43,496 nt of DNA, taken from Sphingomonadaceae bacterium (GTDB lineage Bacteria; Pseudomonadota; Alphaproteobacteria; Sphingomonadales; Sphingomonadaceae). Shown one piece after another: positions 1 through 8,423 of this stretch (the stretch's first letter is position 1; the number at the start of each line of letters is the position of its first letter). The translations under genes and the position numbers were made by a program. The stretch spans positions 1-43,496 of the forward strand of contig JAFAZF010000066.1 in the NCBI GenBank assembly GCA_019239915.1, given 5' to 3'. The notes beneath the pieces are model-generated. The model did no database searches, was not told where the DNA came from, and worked only from the letters and a program-made list of their open reading frames with translations.

Positions 1-76
1 GATAGGCCGTGCCGCGCGCGTTGCGCACGGTCGCGACATGGTCGATGTTGACGCCGAGGCGGAGCTTGCCGGTCAT
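1..76 (-). CDS. pdxJ: pyridoxine 5'-phosphate synthase PdxJ, N-terminal fragment
   Basis: Only the first 25 codons are inside the window; the gene runs off the left edge. The reading from ATG at 76-74 begins [20 protein letters not shown], the hallmark N-terminus of PdxJ, which condenses 1-deoxyxylulose 5-phosphate with 3-amino-2-oxopropyl phosphate to pyridoxine 5'-phosphate in the cytosol. The start codon overlaps the stop of the upstream serine hydrolase gene (ATGA), so the two are probably cotranscribed with pyrE. Identity rests on this N-terminal block alone, but that block is very distinctive. Confidence 0.9.
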   Translation of the reverse strand, partial: MTGKLRLGVNIDHVATVRNARGTAY

Positions 77-1122
77 GTCCGCGCCTTAGCGCAAAGCGCG
101 GCGGAAAGCAGATCGTAAGCGAAGCCCGTGCCGTCGAGCACCTGTCCGAAATCGATCGGTCGCGCCGTGAACGCGATCACCGCGCGCTTCGTCGCGGGCG
201 CGAGGAAGTTGCGGATCTGGACGCCGCCGATCTCGCCGCGCCGCTCGAACAGCGCGATGGGCGTGGCACAGCCCTTGAGGCTGGCGCTGTAGCTCCAGCC
301 ACCCAGTGCGGCGAACCCCAGCTTGGGATCGCCTTTCCACATCTCGGCGGTCGCCTCTGGTGATAGCAGGCGGTAGTCCATCAGCGCGCGATCGAACGAC
401 CATAGCTCACGCGGCGTGCCGAAGCCGCTGCCGGCTGCGCCATAGCTGGCGAGATCGACGACCGGCTCGGCACGCGGGCGGACATGCGGGCGCACGGGTG
501 CACCGAAGCTGAACAGGTCGAGCGTCCTGAGGCCGAGCGGCGCCGCGATCCGCTCCTTCAGCAGCGTCGCGAACGGCTTGCCGGTGATGTGCTCCAGCAG
601 CGCACCGAGCACGATATAGTCGCAGTTGTTATAGTGGTAGCCGGTGCCGGGCTCGGCGATGGGATGCTCGGCGCAGAAGCCGATCGCCGCCTGGCGCGGA
701 TCGACGGCGGCGCTGCGATAGAAATGCGGCACGCCGTCGGCATCCTGCGCGTCCTCGGCCGGGTCGGCGAGGCCGCTCACATGCTGGAGCAGCATCCGGA
801 TCGTGACGAGATCCGAAAAGACCTGCGGCCACGCAGGCCAATATTCCTTGATCGGCGTGTCGAGCGCGAGCCGGCCGGCGGCGACCTCCTGCATCACGAT
901 CAGCGCGGTAAGCTGCTTGGTGACCGAGGCGTAGCGCCACACCGCGTCCACCCCCTGCGAGGCGGGGCCGGTGTTGCGGACATAGGTCAGGGCCGGGCCG
1001 CGGCCGACCAGCACGACGCCGACGAAACGATGCTTCGCGAGCGTCGAATCGATTCGCGGCGCTAGCTGCGGCACGTTGCCGAGGAGAAGCAGCGCCGCCA
1101 GCGCTGCTCCGAGGTGCTTCAC
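73..1122 (-). CDS. serine hydrolase, beta-lactamase/class C-like fold
   Basis: A 349-residue protein of the serine beta-lactamase/D-Ala-D-Ala peptidase superfamily. The SxxK nucleophile motif is Ser66-Val-Thr-Lys69 in the context YASVTKQLT, and a Tyr-x-Asn motif (YNN, near residue 155) follows within [11 protein letters not shown], as in class C enzymes and esterases. The N-terminus ([20 protein letters not shown]) is a short hydrophobic signal-like segment, so export is likely. The GTG start at 1122-1120 overlaps the pyrE stop (GTGA) and the 3' end overlaps pdxJ (ATGA), placing it in the middle of a pyrE-pdxJ operon. A longer open frame continues upstream through pyrE, but it is out of frame with pyrE and not credible. 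The substrate cannot be told from sequence: an esterase, a D-aminopeptidase or a penicillin-recognising enzyme are all possible. Confidence 0.8.
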   Translation of the reverse strand: MKHLGAALAALLLLGNVPQLAPRIDSTLAKHRFVGVVLVGRGPALTYVRNTGPASQGVDAVWRYASVTKQLTALIVMQEVAAGRLALDTPIKEYWPAWPQVFSDLVTIRMLLQHVSGLADPAEDAQDADGVPHFYRSAAVDPRQAAIGFCAEHPIAEPGTGYHYNNCDYIVLGALLEHITGKPFATLLKERIAAPLGLRTLDLFSFGAPVRPHVRPRAEPVVDLASYGAAGSGFGTPRELWSFDRALMDYRLLSPEATAEMWKGDPKLGFAALGGWSYSASLKGCATPIALFERRGEIGGVQIRNFLAPATKRAVIAFTARPIDFGQVLDGTGFAYDLLSAALCAKART

Positions 1123-1700
1123 TTCGCGCGGCTGCCGGGCTTGATCGCGGGGATCGCCGCGAGCTCGGGCGGCAGCGCATCGGCCGCATAGCTCGGCACC
1201 GCAAGACGGATCAGCGGGTAGAGCGGCACGCCGATATCGGCCTGGCCGTCGGAACGGTCGACAAGCGAGGCACCGGCCAAGACCGCGCCGCCGGCCTCCT
1301 CGATCGCCTTGATCGCCTCGCGCGACGAGAGGCCGGTGGTGACGACGTCCTCGCACATCAGCACCTTCTGGCCGGGCTCGAGCGCGAAGCCGCGGCGCAG
1401 CTCGAACGTGCCTTGCGGCCGCTCCACGAACATCGCTTCGACGCCCAGCGCGCGGGCAAGCTCGTAGCCCACGATGACGCCACCCATCGCCGGCGCGACC
1501 ACGGCGGTGACGCTCGCGCGAATCTCGGCCGGAATCTTCTCCGCCAGCGCCTCGCACAGTCGCGCGGCGCGCCTCGGGTCCATCAGCACGCGCGCGCACT
1601 GCAGGTAGCGCGGGCTCCGGAGCCCGGAGGAGAGAATGAAGTGCCCTTCAAGCAACGCGTCCGCGGCACGGAATTCGGCGAGCACCTCGTCGTCGGTCAT
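1119..1700 (-). CDS. pyrE: orotate phosphoribosyltransferase
   Basis: A 193-residue type I phosphoribosyltransferase that makes orotidine 5'-phosphate from orotate and PRPP in de novo pyrimidine synthesis. The PRPP-binding loop is clear ([20 protein letters not shown], roughly residues 107-126) and the N-terminus ([21 protein letters not shown]) matches bacterial PyrE. Length is normal. It is the first gene of a minus-strand set, pyrE - serine hydrolase - pdxJ, with GTGA and ATGA junctions. A sigma70-like promoter lies about 35-60 bases upstream. Confidence 0.93.
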   Translation of the reverse strand: MTDDEVLAEFRAADALLEGHFILSSGLRSPRYLQCARVLMDPRRAARLCEALAEKIPAEIRASVTAVVAPAMGGVIVGYELARALGVEAMFVERPQGTFELRRGFALEPGQKVLMCEDVVTTGLSSREAIKAIEEAGGAVLAGASLVDRSDGQADIGVPLYPLIRLAVPSYAADALPPELAAIPAIKPGSRAK

Positions 1701-1702
1701 GC

Positions 1703-1758
1703 AAGCGTTCCTCGATCCAGGTGGGCGCCGCCTGATTAGGGATGTGACAGGAACGCTT
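1703..1758. repeat. 10-bp inverted repeat over the pyrE promoter
   Basis: AAGCGTTCCT at 1703-1712 is repeated as its exact reverse complement AGGAACGCTT at 1749-1758, separated by 36 bases. The right arm overlaps the proposed -35 element of the pyrE promoter and the left arm lies just upstream of the pyrE start codon. This could be a looping operator or a leader RNA stem. The match is directly visible; the function is inference. Confidence 0.5.
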
Positions 1759-1761
1759 CAA
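1733..1761 (-). promoter_or_regulatory. putative sigma70-type promoter of pyrE
   Basis: Read on the minus strand: -35 TTGAAG (1761-1756), 17-base spacer, -10 TAATCA (1738-1733), with a start point expected near 1726 and the pyrE ATG at 1700. Both hexamers and the spacing fit a housekeeping promoter. Assigned by eye only. Confidence 0.5.
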
Positions 1762-1788
1762 CCGCTGGCATTTGCGTGGAAGCTGTGC

Positions 1789-1823
1789 TTGAGGGGCGGC
1801 GGGCGCCTGCCTATAAGGCGCCC
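1789..1823 (+). promoter_or_regulatory. putative cox operon promoter with overlapping palindrome
   Basis: -35 TTGAGG at 1789-1794, a 17-base spacer and -10 TATAAG at 1812-1817 give a plausible start point near 1824, about 60 bases before ctaC. The -10 sits inside a perfect 7-bp inverted repeat (GGGCGCC 1801-1807 / GGCGCCC 1817-1823), an arrangement typical of an operator or an initial-transcript hairpin. A nearby TTGACA at 1831 has no matching -10. Confidence 0.5.
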
Positions 1824-1884
1824 GTGCGACTTGACATGACCGGGCGTCGGCGGTTCTCGCCGCCGGCATGGCCACGGGGGTGAG

Positions 1885-3054
1885 ATGAAGCAGTACAAGA
1901 TCCTGTTGATGGCGCTGGCGGCCGCGATGCTGCCGGGGGTTGCTGCCCATGCGCAGGCGCCGGTCGGCCCGTCGCCCGCCGCCGGCTCGATCTCGACGCC
2001 CGAGGCAGTCGGTACCGCGCCGCTGGCCGGAACGGCTTCCGCTGTCGCGACTACGAATTCCGCCGCCCCCGCCGCGACCGCCCCGGACGTCAGCAAGACC
2101 GCGGCGCCGGCCGCGAAGCCTGCCGCTGCGGCGGCGACGCCGCAGTTCGAGCAGCCCGAGCCCGGCATCGGCCAGCCGACGGACCGGATCGGCATCCAGC
2201 CGCAGGTGACCGACATTGGCAAGGAAGCGCTGTGGTTTCACGACGCGCTATTGATGCCGATCATCACCGCGATCTCGCTGCTCGTGCTCGCGTTGCTGCT
2301 CTACGTGATCGCGCGCTATAACCGCCGCTCGAACCCGAACCCGTCGCGCACCTCGCACAACACGCTGATCGAGGTGATATGGACGCTGGTGCCGGTGCTG
2401 ATCCTGCTGATCATCGCCGTGCCGTCGATCAAGCTGCTCGCGCGCCAGTACAACCCTCCCAAGGCGGATCTCACCGTCAAGGTGATCGGGCACCAGTGGT
2501 ACTGGTCCTACCAGTATCCGGACAATGGCGACTTCGAGGTCGTCTCCAACATTCTCACCGACGCGCAGGACAAGGCCAAGGGCGAGCCGCGCCTGCTCGG
2601 CGTCGACGAGCGGCTGGTCGTACCCGCCGGCGCGGTCGTGAAGGTGATCACCACCTCGGACGACGTGATCCACTCGTTCGCGGTGCCGGCCTTCTGGGTG
2701 AAGATGGACGCCGTTCCCGGCCGCCTCAACGAGACCTGGTTCAAGGTCGATCGTCCGGGCCTCTATTATGGGCAGTGCTCGGAGCTCTGCGGCGCCCGCC
2801 ATGCTTACATGCCGATCGCGGTCGAAGTCGTGCCGCCGGCCGACTTCGCCGCCTGGGTGAAGGCCAAGGGCGGCACGATGCCGGGGCAGGGTGCCGCGCC
2901 GGCCTCGAGCGACGCCACGGCCAACTCGCCCGTCAGCAACCCGCATGCCGGCACCAGCGCCGCGACGCCCGAGCCGTCCGCCGCCGCCACCGGCCCGACC
3001 GAGAATGCCAGCGCGCCCGTCGCTCCGACGGCGCAGCCTGCGACCGCTAATTAA
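1885..3054 (+). CDS. ctaC: cytochrome c oxidase subunit II (CuA subunit)
   Basis: The 389-residue CuA-carrying subunit of the aa3-type oxidase takes electrons from cytochrome c at the outer face of the inner membrane. An N-terminal signal peptide (ending near AHAQA, about residue 25) is followed by an unusually long Ala/Pro-rich stretch (about 26-95), then two transmembrane helices (about 115-140 and 160-180) and the cupredoxin domain. CuA ligands are visible: His263 (VIHSF), then Cys298, Glu300, Cys302, His306 and Met309 in [15 protein letters not shown] second Ala/Pro/Thr-rich tail of about 70 residues ends the protein. It is the first gene of the cox operon; ctaD follows after 11 bases. 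Long low-complexity ends of this kind are, as far as I recall, common in sphingomonads. Also called coxB. Confidence 0.95.
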   Translation: MKQYKILLMALAAAMLPGVAAHAQAPVGPSPAAGSISTPEAVGTAPLAGTASAVATTNSAAPAATAPDVSKTAAPAAKPAAAAATPQFEQPEPGIGQPTDRIGIQPQVTDIGKEALWFHDALLMPIITAISLLVLALLLYVIARYNRRSNPNPSRTSHNTLIEVIWTLVPVLILLIIAVPSIKLLARQYNPPKADLTVKVIGHQWYWSYQYPDNGDFEVVSNILTDAQDKAKGEPRLLGVDERLVVPAGAVVKVITTSDDVIHSFAVPAFWVKMDAVPGRLNETWFKVDRPGLYYGQCSELCGARHAYMPIAVEVVPPADFAAWVKAKGGTMPGQGAAPASSDATANSPVSNPHAGTSAATPEPSAAATGPTENASAPVAPTAQPATAN

Positions 3055-3065
3055 GGCCACTATTG

Positions 3066-4748
3066 ATGACCGATATCGCCGCCAATCCGTCGCACTTCGA
3101 GGCCGGCCACGGCCATGGTCACGAGCATCATCATGATGCCGATCATAAGCCGGGTTTCTTCGCGCGCTGGTTCATGTCCACAAACCACAAGGACATCGGC
3201 ACACTCTACCTGATCTTCGCGATCATGGCGGGCATCATCGGCGGCACGATCTCGGGCCTGATGCGCATGGAGCTTGCCGAGCCAGGCATCCAGTATCTCG
3301 AGCTGTGGTCGGGCGCGACCGGCGACGCCGCGCGGCACTTCTGGAACGTGCTGATCACCGCGCACGGCCTCATCATGGTGTTCTTCATGGTGATGCCGGC
3401 GATGATTGGCGGGTTCGGCAACTGGTTCGTGCCGATCATGATCGGCGCGCCGGACATGGCCTTCCCGCGCATGAACAACATCTCGTTCTGGCTGCTCGTC
3501 CCCGCCTTCACGCTGCTGCTCTCCTCGACCTTCGTGTCGGGCGGCACCGGGCTCGGCGCCGGCACCGGCTGGACGGTGTATGCGCCGCTCTCGACGAGCG
3601 GATCGGCCGGGCCCGCGGTCGATTGCGCGATCCTCTCGCTCCACCTTGCCGGCGCGAGCTCGATCCTCGGCGCGATCAACTTCATCACGACGATCTTCAA
3701 CATGCGCGCGCCGGGCATGACGCTGCACAAGATGCCGCTGTTCGTGTGGTCGGTGCTCGTCACCGCCTTCCTGCTGCTGCTCGCGCTCCCCGTGCTCGCC
3801 GCGGCGATCACGATGCTGCTCACCGATCGCAACTTCGGCACGACCTTCTTCGATGCGAGCGGAGGCGGCGATCCGATCCTCTACCAGCACCTGTTCTGGT
3901 TCTTCGGTCACCCTGAGGTCTACATCATGATCCTGCCGGGCTTCGGCATGATCAGCCAGATCGTCGCAACGTTCAGCCGCAAGCCGGTGTTCGGCTATCT
4001 CGGCATGGCCTATGCGATGGTCGCGATCGGCGTCGTCGGCTTCGTGGTGTGGGCGCACCACATGTACACCACTGGTCTCGACGTGAACACGAAGATGTAC
4101 TTCACCGCCGCGACGATGGTCATCGCGGTGCCGACCGGCATCAAGATCTTCTCTTGGATCGCGACGATGTGGGGCGGCTCGATCGACTTCAAGGTCCCGA
4201 TGGTCTGGGCGCTCGGCTTCATCTTCATGTTCACGGTCGGTGGCGTCACCGGCGTCGTGCTCGCCAACGGCGGCATCGACAACTACATGCAGGACACCTA
4301 CTACGTCGTCGCGCACTTCCACTATGTGCTGTCGCTCGGTGCGGTCTTCTCGCTCTTCGCGGGCTTCTACTACTGGTTCCCGAAGATGTCGGGCCGGATG
4401 TACAACGAGCTGCTCGGCCACCTGCACTTCTGGGTGTTCTTCATCGGCGTGAACCTGCTGTTCTTCCCGATGCACTTCCTCGGCCTGCAGGGCATGCCGC
4501 GCCGCTATCCCGATTATCCGGATGCGTTCGCCAAGTGGAACCACGTCGCCTCGATCGGTTATGCGGTCATGGCGGTTGGCATGCTATTCTTCTTCGTCAA
4601 CGTGATCTGGTCGCTGTTCGCTGGCAAGAAGGCGCCGGCAAACCCGTGGGGCGAAGGCGCGACGACGCTCGAGTGGACGCTGCCCAGCCCGCCACCCTAC
4701 CACCAGTTCGAGACGCTGCCGATCATCGACGACAGCGGCCACCACTGA
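3066..4748 (+). CDS. ctaD: cytochrome c oxidase subunit I (aa3-type, A1 family)
   Basis: The 560-residue catalytic heme-copper subunit reduces O2 to water and pumps protons. CuB ligands are His282 (in WFFGHPEVY, with Tyr286 placed to crosslink), His331 and His332; heme a3 and heme a are bound by His417 and His419 (HFHYV) and by the His in ITAHGL (near residue 100). The D-pathway Asp (GAPDMAFPR, about residue 130) and K-pathway Lys (PTGIKIFSW) are present, so it is an A1-type pump. Twelve transmembrane segments fit the hydrophobicity. The N-terminus has a His-rich stretch ([14 protein letters not shown]). A TTG one codon upstream is in frame, but the ATG at 3066 is preferred. Also called coxA. 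Confidence 0.97.
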   Translation: MTDIAANPSHFEAGHGHGHEHHHDADHKPGFFARWFMSTNHKDIGTLYLIFAIMAGIIGGTISGLMRMELAEPGIQYLELWSGATGDAARHFWNVLITAHGLIMVFFMVMPAMIGGFGNWFVPIMIGAPDMAFPRMNNISFWLLVPAFTLLLSSTFVSGGTGLGAGTGWTVYAPLSTSGSAGPAVDCAILSLHLAGASSILGAINFITTIFNMRAPGMTLHKMPLFVWSVLVTAFLLLLALPVLAAAITMLLTDRNFGTTFFDASGGGDPILYQHLFWFFGHPEVYIMILPGFGMISQIVATFSRKPVFGYLGMAYAMVAIGVVGFVVWAHHMYTTGLDVNTKMYFTAATMVIAVPTGIKIFSWIATMWGGSIDFKVPMVWALGFIFMFTVGGVTGVVLANGGIDNYMQDTYYVVAHFHYVLSLGAVFSLFAGFYYWFPKMSGRMYNELLGHLHFWVFFIGVNLLFFPMHFLGLQGMPRRYPDYPDAFAKWNHVASIGYAVMAVGMLFFFVNVIWSLFAGKKAPANPWGEGATTLEWTLPSPPPYHQFETLPIIDDSGHH

Positions 4749-4759
4749 GACATGCGTAC

Positions 4760-4785
4760 GGCGCCCGCGGGAGGGGGCGGGCGCC
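4760..4785 (+). other. GC-rich hairpin between ctaD and ctaB
   Basis: A perfect 9-bp stem (GGCGCCCGC 4760-4768 / GCGGGCGCC 4777-4785) closes an 8-base loop in the short ctaD-ctaB spacer. No T-run follows, so it is not a classical terminator. An intercistronic stem that protects the ctaCD mRNA or partly limits read-through is a reasonable reading. Confidence 0.5.
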
Positions 4786-4806
4786 AGCAATTGACTTGAC
4801 GGACCG

Positions 4807-5724
4807 ATGACGAGCAGCACGATTACGACCCCCTCGGGCCAAGCGCTTCCCGCCGACTGGCGCGACTTCCTCGCGCTGACCAAGCCGCGCGTGATGACGC
4901 TCGTCGTCTTCACCGGCTGGTGCGGGTTGCTCGCGGCGCCGGGCAGCATGAACCCGGTGATCGCGTTCACCGCGATCCTGTGCATCGCGCTCGGCGCTGG
5001 CGCGGCCGGTGCGCTGAACCAATGGTATGAGAGCGATATCGATGCGGTGATGCGGCGCACCGCCAAGCGCCCGCTGCCCGGCGGCCGTATGGACCGCGAC
5101 GCCGCCTACCAGTTCGGCGTCGGCCTCGCGGCCTTCTCGGTGATCCTAATGGGCTTCGCGGTGAACCTGCTCGCCGCCGGGATCCTCGCCGTCTCGATCC
5201 TGTTCTACGTGCTCGTCTACACCGTCTGGCTCAAGCGTCGGACGCCGCAGAACATCGTCATCGGCGGCGCCGCTGGCGCCTTTCCGCCGCTGATCGGTTG
5301 GGCGGCGTGCACCGGCCGGATCGAGCTGTTGCCGGTCCTCCTGTTCGCGCTCGTCTTCCTGTGGACGCCGCCGCACTTCTGGGCGCTGTCGCTGTTCATC
5401 CAGTCGGACTATGCCGCCGCCGGCGTGCCGATGATGCCGTTGGTCGCGGGCCGCAAGGCAACGCGCCAGCAGATCCTGCTCTACACGCTGCCGATGGCGG
5501 CAGTGGCGATCGCGCCGTGGCCGCTCGGGCTGACCAGCGGCGTTTACGGCATCGCTGCGCTCGCGCTTAACGCGATCTTCCTGGTGCTCGCGGCCCGCGT
5601 CGGCTTCAGCCGCGAGGAGGATGCCGCGAAGATGGCGCCCGAGCGGCGGCTGTTCGCCTATTCGATCATCTACCTGTTCGCGCTGTTCGGCGCGCTGGTC
5701 GTTGATCGGCTGATGTTCCGCTGA
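4807..5724 (+). CDS. ctaB: heme o synthase (protoheme IX farnesyltransferase)
   Basis: A 305-residue UbiA-family membrane prenyltransferase that adds a farnesyl group to heme b to make heme o, the precursor of heme a. The first Asp-rich motif ([21 protein letters not shown], split as N-x3-E-x-D-x2-D, about residues 73-93) and the second loop ([19 protein letters not shown]) are diagnostic, as is [14 protein letters not shown] near the N-terminus. Seven to nine membrane helices are apparent. It lies in the cox operon, and its stop overlaps the start of the next small gene by one base (TGATG). Confidence 0.95.
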   Translation: MTSSTITTPSGQALPADWRDFLALTKPRVMTLVVFTGWCGLLAAPGSMNPVIAFTAILCIALGAGAAGALNQWYESDIDAVMRRTAKRPLPGGRMDRDAAYQFGVGLAAFSVILMGFAVNLLAAGILAVSILFYVLVYTVWLKRRTPQNIVIGGAAGAFPPLIGWAACTGRIELLPVLLFALVFLWTPPHFWALSLFIQSDYAAAGVPMMPLVAGRKATRQQILLYTLPMAAVAIAPWPLGLTSGVYGIAALALNAIFLVLAARVGFSREEDAAKMAPERRLFAYSIIYLFALFGALVVDRLMFR

Positions 5725-5870
5725 TGCCGCGCCACGATCCCGTCGGCGAGGACGCGGTGCTTGCCGAGATCCGCCGCCGCCAGCGCGGCCGCGCGGTCGT
5801 CATGGCGGCGCTGCTGTTCGCCTTCGTGATCCTCGTCTTCTTCATCAGCATCGCGAAAATGGTGAAATGA
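5724..5870 (+). CDS. 48-aa single-pass membrane protein of the cox operon (CoxF-like)
   Basis: A short gene wedged between ctaB and ctaG. It starts with ATG at 5724, overlapping the ctaB stop (TGATG), and ends with TGA at 5868-5870, overlapping the ctaG start (ATGA). The product begins [20 protein letters not shown], followed by RGRAVV and one strong transmembrane helix (MAALLFAFVILVFFISIAKM), ending MVK. Its size, topology and position match the small CoxF-type open reading frame found between ctaB and ctaG in alphaproteobacterial cox operons. Translational coupling at both ends argues strongly that it is real. Probable role: assembly or stability of the oxidase (inference). Confidence 0.8.
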   Translation: MPRHDPVGEDAVLAEIRRRQRGRAVVMAALLFAFVILVFFISIAKMVK

Positions 5871-6430
5871 ACAGCAGCGCGTCGACGGCGAACCGCAATG
5901 GCCGCACCGGCTTCATCTTCGCAGGGGTCGCGGCGGCCATGCTCGGCCTCGGCTACGCCGCCTCGCCCTTCTACCGCATGTTCTGCCAGGCCACCGGCTT
6001 CAACGGCACGCCGCGCGCGGACACCAAGGCGCAAGCGCCGGGCGAGGTCGTCGGCAAGATGGTCTCGGTGCGCTTCGACGCCAACGTCCAGCCGGCGCTC
6101 AAATGGACGTTCGCGCCCGAGGAGCCGACCAAGCGCGTCGCCGTCGGCGCGCGCGAGATGACCTTCTTCGATGCGGCCAATCTCACCGACAAGCCGCTCA
6201 CCGGCCATGCCGCGTTCAACATCACGCCCGAGCAATCGGCGAAATATTTCGTCAAGATCCAGTGCTTCTGCTTCACCGAGCAGACGCTGCAGCCGCATGC
6301 ACGCGTGCGCATGCCGGTGGTGTTCTACGTCGATCCCAAGTTCGCAAGCGATCCGGACACCAACGACATCAGCGAGATCACGCTTTCCTACACCTTCTTC
6401 CCCATAGATTCCGCCAAGGCGGCGAGCTAA
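5867..6430 (+). CDS. ctaG: cytochrome c oxidase assembly protein CtaG/Cox11 (CuB chaperone)
   Basis: A 187-residue Cox11-family protein that delivers copper to the CuB site of subunit I. It has a single N-terminal membrane anchor (GFIFAGVAAAMLGLGYAASP, about residues 14-33), the conserved YRMFCQATGFNGT block right after it, and the copper-binding CFCF motif in KIQCFCFTEQ (about residues 131-134). The immunoglobulin-like periplasmic domain fills the rest. Length is typical. The start overlaps the stop of the small membrane gene (ATGA). It belongs to the Cox11 type of CtaG, not the caa3-type CtaG of Gram-positives. Confidence 0.95.
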   Translation: MNSSASTANRNGRTGFIFAGVAAAMLGLGYAASPFYRMFCQATGFNGTPRADTKAQAPGEVVGKMVSVRFDANVQPALKWTFAPEEPTKRVAVGAREMTFFDAANLTDKPLTGHAAFNITPEQSAKYFVKIQCFCFTEQTLQPHARVRMPVVFYVDPKFASDPDTNDISEITLSYTFFPIDSAKAAS

Positions 6431-6464
6431 GGGCGAGGGCAGGGCAGAGACCGAAGGGGCAGAC

Positions 6465-7286
6465 ATGGCCGGCGCCAAGAATCACGACTACCACATCCTC
6501 GCACCGGACCCCTGGCCGATCATCGGCGCGTTCGCGGCGCTGACGATGGCGGCGGGCGCGATCCGCTGGATGCACAGCATGCCCTTCGGCGGCTACATCT
6601 TCTTCGCCGGCGTGCTCGGCGTGCTCTTCACGATGTTCTCCTGGTGGTCGAACGTCATCAACGAGGCGCATGCCGGCGACCATACCCCGGTCGTTCAGCT
6701 CCACCTGCGCTACGGCATGATCCTGTTCATCGCTTCGGAGGTGATGTTCTTCGTCGGCTGGTTCTGGGCTTTCTTCGACGCCTCGCTCTTTCCGAAGGCG
6801 GTCGATGCCGTCGGCGGCGTCTGGCCGCCCAAGGGCATCGAGGTGCTGAACCCGTTCGCCTTCCCGCTGCTCAACACCTTCATCCTGCTCTGCTCGGGCA
6901 CCACCGTCACCTGGGCGCACCACGCCCTGCTCCATGGCGATCGCGATGGCCTCAAGAAGGGGCTGTGGTGCACGATCGTGCTCGGTGCGCTGTTCAGCTG
7001 CATCCAGGCCTGGGAATATGCCCACGCGCCGTTCGCCTTCAAAGGCAACATCTACGGCGCGACCTTCTTCATGGCGACGGGCTTCCACGGCTTCCACGTG
7101 CTCGTCGGCACGATCTTCCTGATCGTCTGCCAGATCCGTGCCTATCGCGGCGACTTCACGCCGAAGCAGCATTTCGGCTTCGAAGCCGCCGCCTGGTACT
7201 GGCACTTCGTCGACGTCGTGTGGCTGTTCCTCTTCGTCTCGATCTACGTCTGGGGCGGCTGGGGCGCACCGATCCACGCGGGCTGA
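6465..7286 (+). CDS. ctaE: cytochrome c oxidase subunit III
   Basis: The 273-residue subunit III stabilises the oxidase core and binds structural lipid. It has seven membrane helices with family landmarks: the opening KNHDYHILAPDPWPIIGAF, WWSNVINEAHAGDHT, RYGMILFIASEVMFFVGWFWAFF, and the C-terminal WYWHFVDVVWLFLFVSIYVWG. The ATG at 6465 follows ctaG by 34 bases. Also called coxC. The DUF983 gene that I recall following coxC in many alphaproteobacterial cox operons is not present; the next 118 bases hold a palindromic repeat. Confidence 0.96.
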   Translation: MAGAKNHDYHILAPDPWPIIGAFAALTMAAGAIRWMHSMPFGGYIFFAGVLGVLFTMFSWWSNVINEAHAGDHTPVVQLHLRYGMILFIASEVMFFVGWFWAFFDASLFPKAVDAVGGVWPPKGIEVLNPFAFPLLNTFILLCSGTTVTWAHHALLHGDRDGLKKGLWCTIVLGALFSCIQAWEYAHAPFAFKGNIYGATFFMATGFHGFHVLVGTIFLIVCQIRAYRGDFTPKQHFGFEAAAWYWHFVDVVWLFLFVSIYVWGGWGAPIHAG

Positions 7287-7293
7287 ACCGGAC

Positions 7294-7394
7294 CTCCCCT
7301 CCCTGAAAGGGACGGGATCGAGGGGTGGGTAGGAGGCTGGGCGACGCACTCCATTCGCAACCCACCCCCAGCCCCTCCCTTCCAGGGAGGGGAG
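7294..7394. repeat. palindromic intergenic repeat between ctaE and surf1
   Basis: A roughly 101-bp imperfect inverted repeat. The left arm starts CTCCCCTCCCTGAAAGGGA; the right arm ends TCCCTTCCAGGGAGGGGAG. The arms pair over about 35 bases, including GGGGTGGGT against ACCCACCCC. It resembles short mobile palindromes (REP/MITE-like) spread between genes in sphingomonads. The purine-rich right end lies about 10 bases upstream of the surf1 ATG and may act as its Shine-Dalgarno. Confidence 0.7.
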
Positions 7395-7404
7395 CCAAGG
7401 TACG

Positions 7405-8037
7405 ATGCCTGACCTGAAGCGCATCCCCGTCATCCCCACGCTCGTCGTGCTGGTTGCCGCCGCGCTGATGGTGAAGCTCGGCATCTGGCAGCTCGCGCGC
7501 GCGCAGTGGAAGGAGGCGCTGCTCGCGCGCTACCAAGCCGCCGCGACGCAACCGCCGATCGCCTACCCGCTGGTGCCGACCGGGCATGACCTGCTGTTCC
7601 GCAAGGCCGAGGGCTTCTGCCTCCAGCCGACGGCTTGGCGCGTCGAGCCCGGCCGGAACCTCGCCGGCGAGATGGGGTGGCGTCACATTGCCGCCTGCCG
7701 CACTGGCGCGGAAGGGCCGGGGATCAGCGTCGATGCCGGCTGGTCGCGCGACTTCGCGATGAAGCCGGCCTGGAGCGGCGGCAAGGTCGCGGGCGTGATC
7801 GCGCCGCTTCCCGATCATCGCAGCCTTATCGAGGCGATGTCTCGTCGCGCGCCGCGCCAAGCGACGATGCTCGTGGCTGCGACGCCGGCAGCCGGCCTGC
7901 AACCGAGCGCACCGCCGAGCATTGCCGACATCCCCAACAACCATCGTGCCTATGCGGTGCAATGGTTCGTCTTCGCGATGCTCGCGCTCATCATCTATGC
8001 GCTGGCGCTCCGCCGCCGTCTGCAGGGGCCGCGATGA
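7405..8037 (+). CDS. SURF1-family cytochrome oxidase biogenesis protein
   Basis: A 210-residue SURF1/Shy1 protein that helps insert heme a into subunit I. Two terminal transmembrane helices flank a periplasmic domain: an N-terminal helix (PTLVVLVAAALMVKLGIWQL, about residues 10-29) carrying the G-x-WQLxR family motif, and a C-terminal one (NNHRAYAVQWFVFAMLALII) carrying the conserved NH-x-Y-x2-QW-F block. It is the last oxidase-assembly gene of the operon and overlaps the following hemoglobin gene by ATGA. It is shorter than mitochondrial SURF1 but normal for bacteria. Confidence 0.88.
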   Translation: MPDLKRIPVIPTLVVLVAAALMVKLGIWQLARAQWKEALLARYQAAATQPPIAYPLVPTGHDLLFRKAEGFCLQPTAWRVEPGRNLAGEMGWRHIAACRTGAEGPGISVDAGWSRDFAMKPAWSGGKVAGVIAPLPDHRSLIEAMSRRAPRQATMLVAATPAAGLQPSAPPSIADIPNNHRAYAVQWFVFAMLALIIYALALRRRLQGPR

Positions 8038-8417
8038 CCGCCTTCTCCGATGATCGGCTCGATGACGCGCAGCTCGCGGCGCTCGTCGCGGCCTTCTACG
8101 CAAGGGTTCGCAAGGATCCCCAACTCGGGCCGATCTTCGACCGCGCCGTCGACGATTGGGACGCGCATCTGCGCACGCTTACCGGCTTCTGGTCCTCGGT
8201 GATGCTCGGCAGCGGCGCCTACAAGGGCAACCCGCTTGCCGTGCACCTGCGCGTGGAGGAGATGACGCCGGCGCTGTTTGCGCGGTGGCTCGGCATCTGG
8301 CGCGAGGTCACCGCGGAGCGGCTTCCGGCCCCGATGGCGGACGTGCTGCAGGCGAAAGCCGCGCGTATCGCGGAAAGTCTCAAAGCCGGGCTCTGGCTAC
8401 CCGAGCGCAAGAGCTGA
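8034..8417 (+). CDS. group III truncated hemoglobin
   Basis: A 127-residue 2-on-2 globin of the group III (P) class, encoded from ATG 8034 overlapping the surf1 stop. Family features are visible: FYARVRKDPQLGPIFD near the N-terminus, WDAHLRTLTGFWSSVMLGS, then YKGNPLAVHLRV, in which the His is the expected proximal heme ligand, and FARWLGIW in the C-terminal half. Group III truncated hemoglobins bind O2 or NO with unclear physiological roles. Cotranscription with oxidase assembly genes suggests a role in O2/NO handling or heme supply at the terminal oxidase (inference). Confidence 0.85.
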   Translation: MTAFSDDRLDDAQLAALVAAFYARVRKDPQLGPIFDRAVDDWDAHLRTLTGFWSSVMLGSGAYKGNPLAVHLRVEEMTPALFARWLGIWREVTAERLPAPMADVLQAKAARIAESLKAGLWLPERKS

Positions 8418-8423
8418 ACGCAG

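Noticed and set aside
1831-1836. TTGACA as a cox -35 element
   Set aside because: No acceptable -10 at 16 to 18 bases downstream; the pair at 1789/1812 is better.
3060-4544. 494-codon minus-strand open frame opposite ctaD
   Set aside because: Its sequence is a run of His, Arg, Glu and Asp typical of antisense frames in GC-rich genes; ctaD has every catalytic residue and explains the region.
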